In this document: positions 1 through 7,442 of the stretch, piece after piece | Layout: each line of letters opens with the position of its first letter | Position numbering within the stretch: the stretch's first letter is position 1 | From: JBGSMF01 sp964651475 | GTDB taxonomy: Bacteria; Chloroflexota; Anaerolineae; Fen-1058 | Assembly: GCA_964651475.1 (NCBI GenBank) | Contig: CAZYXV010000054.1 | Coordinates: 1 to 20,146 of the forward strand | Direction of reading: 5' to 3' | Length of the DNA stretch: 20,146 nucleotides | The notes under the pieces: model-generated | Database searches by the model: none | What the model saw: the letters and a program-made list of their open reading frames with translations, nothing else | What the model was told of the DNA's origin: nothing | Made by a program: the position numbers and the translations under genes

Positions 1-1
1 C

Positions 2-135
2 CGGGCCGGCGAGACAGTCAGCCTGGGCACGCAAACCAGTACTACCAGCCAATCCGCCCAATCCAGCTCCAACTCATCACAGAACATGGGCGGTTCCCCA
101 GATGGCGGCATGATGGGGCCTCCAGGAGGAATGCC

Positions 136-139
<4 letters not shown>
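2..139 (+). CDS. C-terminal end of a periplasmic adaptor (HlyD/MacA-like), partial
   Basis: The frame is open from the window edge and stops at 137-139, overlapping the ATPase start codon (136-138) in an ATGA junction, so the two are translationally coupled. The 45 visible residues begin GETVSLG and run into a Ser/Gln/Asn-rich stretch, then a Met/Gly/Pro-rich tail ending MMGPPGGMP. Adaptor proteins of the HlyD/MacA family normally precede MacB-type ATPase and permease genes and often end in a low-complexity tail, which is the basis for the call. No diagnostic adaptor domain lies inside the window, so the name rests on gene order. The Pro/Gly composition resembles the linkers of the downstream lipoproteins. 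The ribosome-binding sequence for the next gene (AGGAGG, about 124-129) lies inside this coding end. Confidence 0.6.
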
Positions 140-891
<752 letters not shown>

Positions 892-906
892 GTTCATTTG
901 TTCTCG

Positions 907-971
907 CCGCCGAGACGCTGAGAACGCAGAGCAAATCATTAAAAAACCCGGCGTCCTCCGCGTCTCTGCGG
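907..971. repeat. Imperfect palindromic intergenic repeat (GACGC/GCGTC type)
   Basis: In the gap between ATPase and permease, 907-929 and 949-971 are inverted copies of about 23 bp with four mismatches by eye, separated by about 19 bp. The arms contain CCGAGACGCTGAGAACGCAG and, inverted, CTCCGCGTCTCTGCGG. I recognise this as resembling a class of dispersed 'CTCTGCG' intergenic repeats seen in many environmental bacterial genomes. It sits immediately upstream of the permease ribosome-binding sequence (AGGAGA, about 981-986). Transcribed, it would fold into a hairpin between the two cistrons. Copy number elsewhere is unknown. Confidence 0.6.
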
Positions 972-993
972 TAAAATTTTCAGGAGACTGACA

Positions 994-2214
994 ATGAGTT
1001 TGTGGAAAACTTTTCAGGTGGCGTGGGAGGGGCTGACGCTCAACAAGGTGCGCTCGTTCTTGACCACGCTGGGCGTCATCATTGGCGTGGCGTCGGTCAT
1101 CATCATGCTGGCCGTCAGCGCCGGCGCCGAGGCCGACATCGCCGACCAAATCAACTCGCTGGGCGCGAACCTGATTATGGTGATGCCATCGTTCAGCCGG
1201 GGCGGCTTTGATCCCCGCCAAGGCCCGGCTGGCCTCAAATATGACGACATTGGAGCGATTGCCCAAAACGTGACCGGCATCAATGGCGTCTCGGCGGAAC
1301 AAGGCACCACCCAGGATATCGTCGGCAACGAGGTGACCTTGGAAAGCATCTCAATCGTCGGCACCACCCCCGGCTTTCCGAGCGTGCGCGAATGTTCAGT
1401 GGCGGAAGGGCGCTTTGTGACGGACGAGGATAACGACCGCGCCAACAAGGTGGCCGTGCTCGGCTCCGAGATTGCTCAAGAGATGTTTGGCAGTCAATCG
1501 CCGGTGGGCCAATCTCTCAAGATCGGTTCGGTCAAGTTCACCATCGTCGGCGTGATGGCGCCCAAGGGCACGGTGGGCAATACGAATTACGACGAGCGCG
1601 TCTACATCCCACTCCAGGTCGTGTTTAACAAGTTCACGGGTGGGCGTTTCCAGCGTGACACTGTGAACCTGATCTACGTGTCTGCCGAAAGCAAAGACAC
1701 CATGAGCAGCGTGATGTCACAGGTGACGGCCTTGCTCATCCAGCGTCACGAGACGACCGTAGACTCGCCCGGCTTTAGCCTTACGACGCAAGACAGCATC
1801 ATTGACGCCCGGGCTTCGACGACCGAGACCTTTCGTAACCTGCTCGGCTGGGTGGCGGCCGTCTCGCTGCTGGTGGGCGGCATCGGCATTATGAACATTA
1901 TGCTGGTCAGCGTCACCGAGCGCACGCGCGAGATTGGCCTGCGGCAGGCGTTGGGCGCGCGCACGCGCGACGTGCAATTCCAGTTTTTGCTGGAAGCCAT
2001 CGCGCTCAGCCTGATCGGTGGATTGGCGGGCGTCTTGGCCGGCGTGGGCGGTTCGTACTTGTTCAATGCGCTTGGCTCGATGCGCACGTCTATCGTCTGG
2101 TCTTCCATCCCGCTGGCCTTTGGCGCGGCGGCGGCGGTGGGCATCTTTTTTGGCTACTATCCGGCCACCAAGGCCGCGCAGTTGGATCCCATCGTGGCGC
2201 TGCGACGAGAATAG
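994..2214 (+). CDS. ABC transporter permease, MacB/FtsX family
   Basis: This 406-residue protein has the MacB layout. A short cytoplasmic N-terminus leads to a first membrane helix at about residues 22-44 (FLTTLGVIIGVASVIIMLAV), then a large extracytoplasmic MacB_PCD-type domain (about 45-280), then three C-terminal helices of the FtsX domain. Hallmarks are GGIGIMNIMLVSVTERTREI with LRQALGA following in the coupling region, and the C-terminal PATKAAQLDPIVALRRE. It partners the ATPase at 136-891 and the adaptor before it as a tripartite, mechanotransmission-type exporter. AGGAGA about eight bases before ATG 994 supports the start. The ATPase is a separate protein here, not fused as in Escherichia coli MacB. 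Whether it exports a peptide, lipid, glycan or lipoprotein cannot be told from the sequence. Confidence 0.93.
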   Translation: MSLWKTFQVAWEGLTLNKVRSFLTTLGVIIGVASVIIMLAVSAGAEADIADQINSLGANLIMVMPSFSRGGFDPRQGPAGLKYDDIGAIAQNVTGINGVSAEQGTTQDIVGNEVTLESISIVGTTPGFPSVRECSVAEGRFVTDEDNDRANKVAVLGSEIAQEMFGSQSPVGQSLKIGSVKFTIVGVMAPKGTVGNTNYDERVYIPLQVVFNKFTGGRFQRDTVNLIYVSAESKDTMSSVMSQVTALLIQRHETTVDSPGFSLTTQDSIIDARASTTETFRNLLGWVAAVSLLVGGIGIMNIMLVSVTERTREIGLRQALGARTRDVQFQFLLEAIALSLIGGLAGVLAGVGGSYLFNALGSMRTSIVWSSIPLAFGAAAAVGIFFGYYPATKAAQLDPIVALRRE

Positions 2215-2216
2215 CA

Positions 2217-2242
2217 ATGGTTAATAATTGATTGTTAACCAT
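2217..2242. repeat. AT-rich inverted repeat after permease gene
   Basis: ATGGTTAA (2217-2224) and TTAACCAT (2235-2242) are perfect 8-bp arms around a 10-base loop, followed by further TTAA-rich sequence to about 2253. It begins two bases after the permease stop and is far more AT-rich than its surroundings. There is no run of T afterwards, so I do not call it an intrinsic terminator. It may be a small dispersed repeat or a regulatory palindrome. Confidence 0.45.
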
Positions 2243-2273
2243 TAATCATTAACGAATTACAGAAAGCAACATT

Positions 2274-3032
2274 ATGGAGACAAACAAACAAAAAACAAAT
2301 TGGATCATTGACGCTGTATTGGCAATAGGTTTCTGGCTTTGCTTCTTTTTGGACCTGACCGGCCTTTCGCTGCACCAATGGCTAGGAATAGCGGTTGGAG
2401 CGCTGGCCGGTTATCACACCCTGGCGCATTGGGATTGGGTTACATCTGTTACCCGGCGTTTTTGGGGGCGCGCATCGAGACGCGCGCGGCTCTTTTACCT
2501 GATTGACGCCAGTATGCTGCTGGGCTTGTCCTTGATTGTTGTGAGCGGGATGGTGATTTCGACGTGGCTCGCGTTGTCTCTGGACAATTACGCGGCCTGG
2601 AAGAATTTTCACATCATAGCTTCCATTGCTACCTTGCTCGTCATGGTGCTGAAACTGACGCTGCATTGGCGCTGGATTGCTTTGGTTGCCAGGCGATACG
2701 TTTTTGCTTCTCCGGCAACTCGTACCCCGCAACCAGTTCCCGCTTCGTCAGGACTGGACCGGCGAGAATTTTTGAAATGGATGGGACTGGTTGGCGCAGT
2801 CAGCGTGCTCGCACTCGGCAGCACACTGAAAGACGGCGGCAATGTCCTGGCAAATGGACTGTCTACAGACGGGTTAGACGCGGGCACGTCTGGCTCGGGT
2901 TTGCTGGCAAGCCCAACCTCCACTGCGTGCAGTGTGCGCTGTAACAGAAAATGTTCGTACCCAGGACATTGCCACCGTTATGTAGATAGCAACGGGAACA
3001 ATCGCTGTGACCAGGGCGAGTGTATAGGATGA
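2274..3032 (+). CDS. DUF4405-type membrane protein with Cys-rich C-terminal tail
   Basis: This 252-residue protein has four likely membrane helices at about residues 10-30, 36-52, 76-102 and 112-131. Histidines lie in or near them (H34, H48, H52, H113, H131), a pattern seen in small b-type cytochromes and DUF4405 proteins. A second part follows: RREFLKWMG (163-171) leads into a hydrophobic stretch (to about 182) resembling an internal twin-arginine-like or anchor segment, then a Ser/Gly linker. The tail has six cysteines (219, 223, 227, 233, 245, 250) around SYPGHCHRYVDSNGNNRCD, a YVDxNGxxxCD motif seen in Fe-S or redox-linked membrane proteins. I infer a membrane electron-transfer role with the tail outside; heme or Fe-S binding is not demonstrated. 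No strong ribosome-binding sequence precedes ATG 2274. The stop lies 26 bases before the next gene's chosen start. Confidence 0.7.
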   Translation: METNKQKTNWIIDAVLAIGFWLCFFLDLTGLSLHQWLGIAVGALAGYHTLAHWDWVTSVTRRFWGRASRRARLFYLIDASMLLGLSLIVVSGMVISTWLALSLDNYAAWKNFHIIASIATLLVMVLKLTLHWRWIALVARRYVFASPATRTPQPVPASSGLDRREFLKWMGLVGAVSVLALGSTLKDGGNVLANGLSTDGLDAGTSGSGLLASPTSTACSVRCNRKCSYPGHCHRYVDSNGNNRCDQGECIG

Positions 3033-3058
3033 CTGTTGAAACAATAGGGGATTTTTGC

Positions 3059-4456
3059 ATGAAAAAGACGACTCTCACTATCTTAATTTTGCTAATGTTG
3101 ACCTTATCTGCCTGCGCAGGTCAATCGCCGGCGATGGGAAGCTCTGATTTTGCGCAAACGGCGACCAAGGGTGCCGAGCCGGTGGCTCTGCGCAGCGCTA
3201 CCGCTACCCCGGCGGCGGCCAAGGCCGTCGCGCCGATGACGCTGCATAGCACTGTCGCTACCCCCACAGCGACGGCTCAGGACACGTCGGCTGCGATCGA
3301 GTTGGATACATCGTATGAGAATGCCGTATCTGTCGAGTTACAGCTTTTGTTGGGAACGTTTGAGCTTGAAGGGACAAACCTGGCTGTTACGCAAGAACAG
3401 GCCGGCGTGCTGCTGCTTCTCTGGAATAACTTTAAACAGAGCAGGATGCCGGAGCCGGGACAAGGCGCCCCCGGCCAGGGACAGGATAACGCCTCCTCCC
3501 AGCCGCCAGGCGCCATCACCCAAACGCAAACCAGCACGCTGACCCAACAAATCCTGGCGGCCATGACGTCAGAGCAGATCACGGCCATCGCCGAGATGAA
3601 AATCACCCAGGAAACTGCCATGACGATTATGCAGGAGCAAGGCATTACTATGGGCGGTCCACAGCCAGACGATGGAAACAGCACTCAGCCGCCGCAAGGC
3701 GCGCCTCCGGCGGGAGGCCCGCAACCTCCACCAGGCGCACCGCCAGGAGGAAGCCAGCAACCCCCAGAGGGCACACCGCCGGCGGGAGGCTCGCAGCTCC
3801 CCCAGGGCGCACCGCCGGCAGGAGCCCCAGGCGGAAACGATGGGCGGGTTCGCACCGGTAGTGGAATGATTCCGCCAGAGATGATTGATGCGTTGCTTCA
3901 GTTATTGGAGGAAAGAAGCGGTACTTTATTGGCCACCTCCTCCTCGTCAACCAGGGCGGGAGCAGTCGCCCCGGCCGGCGCAACCAGCAGCACGTCAGCC
4001 GTGTACGCGCAGAACGGCGGTACCGAGACCAAGAGCGGCCAGGCCTACATGGCGACCGAAACCGATCAGTCTGGCATCTACGTGACCTATGGCGGCACTC
4101 TGAACCTGGCAGATTCTACAATCACGACCGGCGGCAACACCTCGTCGCAGGATAACAGCAGTCTTTACGGCCTCAACGCGGCTGTACTGGCTGCCGATGG
4201 CGGCACAATCAACCTTGCCAACTGCACAATCACCACCACGGGCACGGGGGCGAATGGCGCCTTTGCGACGGGAGCCGGGTCGTCGGTTAGCCTGTCCGAT
4301 GTCACGATTAATGCGAGCAACGATGGCGGCCACGGGGTGATGGCCACCCATGGCGGCTCGCTCACGCTGACCAACGTGAATATGACCACGGCGGGCAAAA
4401 ATTCAGGCGTGATGGCCACTTGCTCATTTTTGCGTCATATCAAAAACGCGCTATAG
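3059..4456 (+). CDS. Lipoprotein: novel N-terminal domain, Pro-rich linker, truncated beta-helix
   Basis: The start at 3059 (MKKTTLTI) gives a lipoprotein signal with lipobox LSAC (Cys19); a GTG at 3020 in frame would spoil it and lies inside the previous gene. The 465 residues show: Thr/Ala-rich linker (20-82); an unnamed domain (about 84-195) containing DTSYENA, LLLGTFELEGTNLAV, EQAGVLLLL and MTSEQITAIAEM; a Pro/Gly-rich linker (about 200-260); a short helix MIDALLQLLEER (275-286); and parallel beta-helix-like repeats (about 313-455) rich in Thr, Asn and Gly. The same N-terminal domain recurs in the lipoprotein at 7443, and the beta-helix is paralogous to the protein at 6005. The last beta-helix part is almost identical in DNA to 6368-6558; directly after it the sequence changes to CSFLRHIKNAL and stops. 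I infer loss of the 3' half by recombination. The protein probably sits on the outer face of the membrane. Confidence 0.8.
   Translation: MKKTTLTILILLMLTLSACAGQSPAMGSSDFAQTATKGAEPVALRSATATPAAAKAVAPMTLHSTVATPTATAQDTSAAIELDTSYENAVSVELQLLLGTFELEGTNLAVTQEQAGVLLLLWNNFKQSRMPEPGQGAPGQGQDNASSQPPGAITQTQTSTLTQQILAAMTSEQITAIAEMKITQETAMTIMQEQGITMGGPQPDDGNSTQPPQGAPPAGGPQPPPGAPPGGSQQPPEGTPPAGGSQLPQGAPPAGAPGGNDGRVRTGSGMIPPEMIDALLQLLEERSGTLLATSSSSTRAGAVAPAGATSSTSAVYAQNGGTETKSGQAYMATETDQSGIYVTYGGTLNLADSTITTGGNTSSQDNSSLYGLNAAVLAADGGTINLANCTITTTGTGANGAFATGAGSSVSLSDVTINASNDGGHGVMATHGGSLTLTNVNMTTAGKNSGVMATCSFLRHIKNAL
4229..4419 (+). repeat. 191-bp direct repeat, copy 1 (with 6368-6558)
   Basis: This segment matches 6368-6558 with five differences over 191 bases by eye, including an unbroken identical stretch of roughly 130 bases. 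It encodes the beta-helix stretch TITTTGTGANG to GKNSGVMAT in the same reading frame in both copies. Identity begins and ends abruptly; flanking coding sequence on the left is clearly diverged although still homologous at protein level. That points to recent gene conversion or recombination. The copies are in direct orientation, 2139 bp apart. Confidence 0.93.
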
Positions 4457-4478
4457 CGCACACTGCGCCCTCGGCGCA
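4448..4478. repeat. Two adjacent palindromes at the truncated gene end
   Basis: GCGCTATAGCGC (4448-4459) is a perfect 12-bp palindrome spanning the stop codon of the lipoprotein gene. TGCGCC/GGCGCA (4464-4469 and 4473-4478) form a 6-bp stem with a CTC loop just after it. They lie between the recombination-like breakpoint (about 4420) and the next start codon (4499). They may be a weak terminator, part of an inserted repeat, or a regulatory site; no T-run follows. Confidence 0.4.
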
Positions 4479-4498
4479 AATTCAAAGGTAAACAGACC

Positions 4499-5947
4499 AT
4501 GAAAAAACCACTTGTTCTACTGCTAGTGCTCTCTCTGATGCTAGTCTCCAGTGTTTGCTTCAGCAGTCAGGCCGAAGCGGGAAACACGCCTGAAAACAGT
4601 CTTTCCGCATCTGCGGCGGCGAATGTATCTGCCGGCGCTCTGCCTCCAAACATCGCCGCCAGCGTCGAAACTGCCGGCTCGCCAGACTCTGTTGACGATG
4701 TTGTGGTAATCATCTTGGGCGATCCCATCATGGTGATGGGTTCGGGCGCAATAGCATCTGGCAGCATCCTCACCATCACCGCCGGCGGCGCCTATAGCGC
4801 CACCGGCACACTGACCGATGGCATGATCAATATTAACACTACCGACGAGGTAGAGTTGATTCTGGATGGGGTTATCATTACCCATACTACCGGGCCGGCC
4901 ATCAAGGTAACCAATGCTGAGAAAGTGTCGCTGGTGTTAGCCGATGGCACGTCAAACACGCTGGTTGACGGCGCCACCTACAGCGATTCCGACGCCAAGA
5001 GTACCTTGTTCAGCAACGACACGCTGGAAATCTCTGGCGGCGGCGCTTTGGTGATCACCGGCAACTATAAACACGGCGTTGCCAGCGACGACGATCTCAT
5101 CATCAACAGCGGCAACATCACCATTGTCTCGACCGTCAAAGATGGCTTTCACGCCAATGACAACATCACCGTCAACGGCGGGACGATCAATATCCTCCAG
5201 GCATCGAGCGATGGCTTTGAAAGCGAAGGAACCTTCCTGGTGGCAGGCGGCGCGTTAACCCTGAGCGTGGAAGATGACGGCCTCATCGGCGCCGATACCT
5301 TTACCATCACTGGCGGCACGATTAATGTGCTCTCTGGCGTGGAAGGCATCGAGAGCAAGAACAATATCGTCATCAACGACGGAGCGATCACCATCGCGGT
5401 CAGTGACGACGGGCTGAACGCAACCAATGACATCACCATCAACGGCGGTCAGGTTTACGTGAATGCGGCAGCCGACGCCATAGACTCGAACGGCACGCTG
5501 AACCTCAATGGCGGCGTCCTCGTCGCCCTGGGCGGCAACGCTCCTGAAGGCGGCCTCGATTGTGACAACTGTCAGATTGCGCTCAACGGCGGCATTGTGA
5601 TAGCGGCAGGCGGCGCCAACAGCACGCCATCCAGCAGCTCGGCGCAGCGCGTCGTGGTGTTGGGCAGCAGACCCGTGGATACCGTGATTCACATTGAGCA
5701 AGATGATGGAACGGACGTGCTCACATTCAAAGTGAGCAAGGCGTATCAAAGCATGATCTTTACCTCGCCAGACCTGGCAGCCAACACCACCTACATCGCC
5801 TACACCAGCGGCAGCGTCTCCGGCGGGACCAACTTTCACGGGCTGTACACTGGCGCGACCTACTCCGGCGGGAGCGCGTGGGCCACCTTCACCACAAACG
5901 CGGTTGTAACCTACGTCGGCGGAACTCCACCCCCGCCTGGCCCATAG
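4499..5947 (+). CDS. Secreted carbohydrate-binding beta-helix protein (Cthe_2159/PF14262 type)
   Basis: This 482-residue protein begins with a Sec signal (MKKPLVLLLVLSLMLVSS, likely cleaved near QAEA|G); Cys20 is not in a proper lipobox. The body is a ladder of short repeats of the type 'SDDDLIINSGNITI', 'DDGLIGADTFTITGGTINV', 'VEGIESKNNIVINDGAITI', 'SDDGLNATNDITINGG' and 'AADAIDSNGTLNLNGG'. This pattern is what I know from the Cthe_2159 family, parallel beta-helices that bind acidic polysaccharide and calcium; the paired Asp residues at turns are candidate calcium ligands. No lyase catalytic set is evident to me. It probably acts outside the cell in binding surface or environmental glycans. 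It lies between two mutually homologous beta-helix genes. The C-terminus ends GGTPPPPGP, which looks like the beginning of a linker rather than a natural domain end, so it may have lost an anchor. A modest ribosome-binding sequence (AAAGGT) precedes ATG 4499. Confidence 0.82.
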   Translation: MKKPLVLLLVLSLMLVSSVCFSSQAEAGNTPENSLSASAAANVSAGALPPNIAASVETAGSPDSVDDVVVIILGDPIMVMGSGAIASGSILTITAGGAYSATGTLTDGMININTTDEVELILDGVIITHTTGPAIKVTNAEKVSLVLADGTSNTLVDGATYSDSDAKSTLFSNDTLEISGGGALVITGNYKHGVASDDDLIINSGNITIVSTVKDGFHANDNITVNGGTINILQASSDGFESEGTFLVAGGALTLSVEDDGLIGADTFTITGGTINVLSGVEGIESKNNIVINDGAITIAVSDDGLNATNDITINGGQVYVNAAADAIDSNGTLNLNGGVLVALGGNAPEGGLDCDNCQIALNGGIVIAAGGANSTPSSSSAQRVVVLGSRPVDTVIHIEQDDGTDVLTFKVSKAYQSMIFTSPDLAANTTYIAYTSGSVSGGTNFHGLYTGATYSGGSAWATFTTNAVVTYVGGTPPPPGP

Positions 5948-5953
5948 CCAGGC
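5935..5953 (+). terminator. Weak hairpin over the stop codon of the carbohydrate-binding gene
   Basis: GCCTGGC (5935-5941) pairs perfectly with GCCAGGC (5947-5953) around CCATA, and the TAG stop (5945-5947) lies in the loop and arm. There is no T-tract, so it may only affect mRNA stability or may be incidental in GC-rich DNA. Confidence 0.25.
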
Positions 5954-6004
5954 AGGCGCCCGCTTGATAGTCAGACCATATCTTGTACGGAGAAAAGAGG
6001 TTTT

Positions 6005-7378
6005 ATGATAAGCGAAAAAACAGTATGGATCGTTTCTGGTGTGGTTATTTTCCTGTGCCTGGCCATCACCATGAGCGCATTGGCCGAAGCCAGCGCGACC
6101 TTCCCTTCCTTTGTACTGGCGCCCGACGACACAACGGGTGCGTACATACAGAGCGGCGGGGCCGTATCCCTGACCAATCAGACCTATACGACAAGCACTG
6201 ATGATGAATCTGGCGTCAAGGTGACCAATAGCGGCATCTTTACGCTGACAGAGTCTACCATCTCGAGCAGCGGCAACACGTCCTCGCAAGAGAACAGCAG
6301 CTTTTACGGTCTCAACGCAGCCGTGCTGGCCGAGTCTGCCAGTGAAATCTATCTTTCAAATTGTGCCATCACCACCACGGGCACGGGGGCAAATGGCGCC
6401 TTTGCGACGGGAGCCGGGTCGTCGGTTAGCCTGTCCGATGTCACGATTAATGCGAGCAACGATGGCGGCCACGGGGTGATGGCCACCCATGGCGGCTCGC
6501 TCACGCTGACCAACGTGAATATGACTACCGCAGGCAAGAATTCAGGCGTGATGGCCACAGACCGCGGCGGGGGCACGATTGTCGCCACCGGCGGCACGGT
6601 CATTGCATCCGGGCAAGACTCGCCCGGCATCTACTCGACCGGCGACATTACGGTCTACGATGCGACGATTACGGCCACGGGGGCAGAGGCGGCCGTGATC
6701 GAAGGCGCCAACTCGATCAGCCTGACGAATACGGCCTTGTCGTCGAGCAAGGCCGGCAAATGGGGAGTGATGATCTACCAGAGTATGTCCGGGGACGCGG
6801 AGGGGACGAGAGGTGTGTTTACGATGGAAGGTGGCTCGCTGGCGCACACGGCAGCCAATGGTCCACTGTTCTTTGTGACCAACTCGACCGGCATCATCAC
6901 GCTCAAGGGGGTGAACGTCATCGCCACGTCGGGAACGCTGGTGAACGCCGCCGGCACAGATCGGTGGGGAACGAGTGGCGCAAATGGCGGCACGGTGATT
7001 CTCACCGCCGATGGACAGGCCCTCGCGGGCGACCTGAGCGCCGACAGCATTAGCTCCATCACCGCCACGCTGCAAAATGGCTCGTCCCTGATGGGTTCCA
7101 TCAACCCGGACAATGCGGCCCAGGCGGTAAATTTGACCCTGTCTTCGTCCAGCACCTGGAATGTCACTGCAGATTCGTACCTGACGTGCCTGACCGATCC
7201 CGATGGAATTTCGGGCACTACCATTACCAACGTCATCGGCAACGGCCATACGGTCTATTACGACCAGAGCGCGTGCCCCGCGCTCGACGGCCAAACCTAC
7301 ACCTTGAGTGGCGGAGGATATCTGAGACCAACGGGGCAGACGTATGTGTACTTGCCCCTGGTTGTAAAGGGTTGGTAG
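6005..7378 (+). CDS. Secreted parallel beta-helix protein with YLPLVVK C-terminal tail
   Basis: This 457-residue protein has an N-terminal signal or anchor (about residues 8-30, VWIVSGVVIFLCLAITMSALA). It is followed by Thr/Ser/Asn/Gly-rich repeats characteristic of right-handed parallel beta-helices (about 38-400): 'GAYIQSGGAVSLTNQTYTT', 'GIFTLTESTISSSGN', 'GGTIVATGGTVIASG', 'DITVYDATITATG'. It ends in a domain with two cysteines (CLTDPDGI, QSACPALDG) and then TYVYLPLVVKGW. The YLPLV-type end is common in Chloroflexota secreted proteins and may be a sorting or anchoring signal; that role is an inference. Residues about 40-185 align with residues about 314-455 of the lipoprotein at 3059, and the 191-bp repeat lies inside. 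AAAAGAGG just before ATG 6005 supports the start. The stop codon TAG lies inside a palindromic repeat beginning at 7375, so the original end may have been altered. No catalytic motif was seen; function is probably adhesion or surface structure. Confidence 0.8.
   Translation: MISEKTVWIVSGVVIFLCLAITMSALAEASATFPSFVLAPDDTTGAYIQSGGAVSLTNQTYTTSTDDESGVKVTNSGIFTLTESTISSSGNTSSQENSSFYGLNAAVLAESASEIYLSNCAITTTGTGANGAFATGAGSSVSLSDVTINASNDGGHGVMATHGGSLTLTNVNMTTAGKNSGVMATDRGGGTIVATGGTVIASGQDSPGIYSTGDITVYDATITATGAEAAVIEGANSISLTNTALSSSKAGKWGVMIYQSMSGDAEGTRGVFTMEGGSLAHTAANGPLFFVTNSTGIITLKGVNVIATSGTLVNAAGTDRWGTSGANGGTVILTADGQALAGDLSADSISSITATLQNGSSLMGSINPDNAAQAVNLTLSSSSTWNVTADSYLTCLTDPDGISGTTITNVIGNGHTVYYDQSACPALDGQTYTLSGGGYLRPTGQTYVYLPLVVKGW
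6368..6558 (+). repeat. 191-bp direct repeat, copy 2 (with 4229-4419)
   Basis: This is the second copy of the segment at 4229-4419, with five base differences by eye. Here the coding frame continues past the repeat into DRGGGTIVATGG, whereas in copy 1 it runs into an unrelated short tail. Reading frames are the same, so an exchange between copies would fuse the first lipoprotein's front to this protein's back without a frameshift and delete 4499-5947. Confidence 0.93.
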
Positions 7379-7429
7379 GGACAGGTCTTGTGCCTGCCCC
7401 CAATGGCGACCGCAAGGGTTCGCCCCTAC
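7375..7429. repeat. REP-like palindromic intergenic repeat (GTAGGG...CCCTAC)
   Basis: GTAGGG (7375-7380) and CCCTAC (7424-7429) bracket two inner hairpins: CAGG/CCTG around TCTTGTG, and GGCGA...TTCGCC around the GCAA region. Sequences of the type 'GGCGACCGCAAGGGT-CGCCCCTAC' are familiar to me as dispersed intergenic repeats in Chloroflexota and other environmental genomes. The element supplies the TAG stop of the upstream gene and ends 13 bases before the next start codon. Confidence 0.65.
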
Positions 7430-7442
7430 TATGGAGAAAATA

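Noticed and set aside
3020..3058. GTG 3020 as start of the first lipoprotein
   Set aside because: It would put 13 residues before a clean lipoprotein signal and overlap the previous gene; ATG 3059 is better.
5255..6289. 344-residue open frame on the - strand
   Set aside because: It lies opposite two convincing + strand genes, has low-complexity Arg/His/Ala composition and no domain, and its start has no ribosome-binding sequence. It is a shadow of GC-rich coding DNA.
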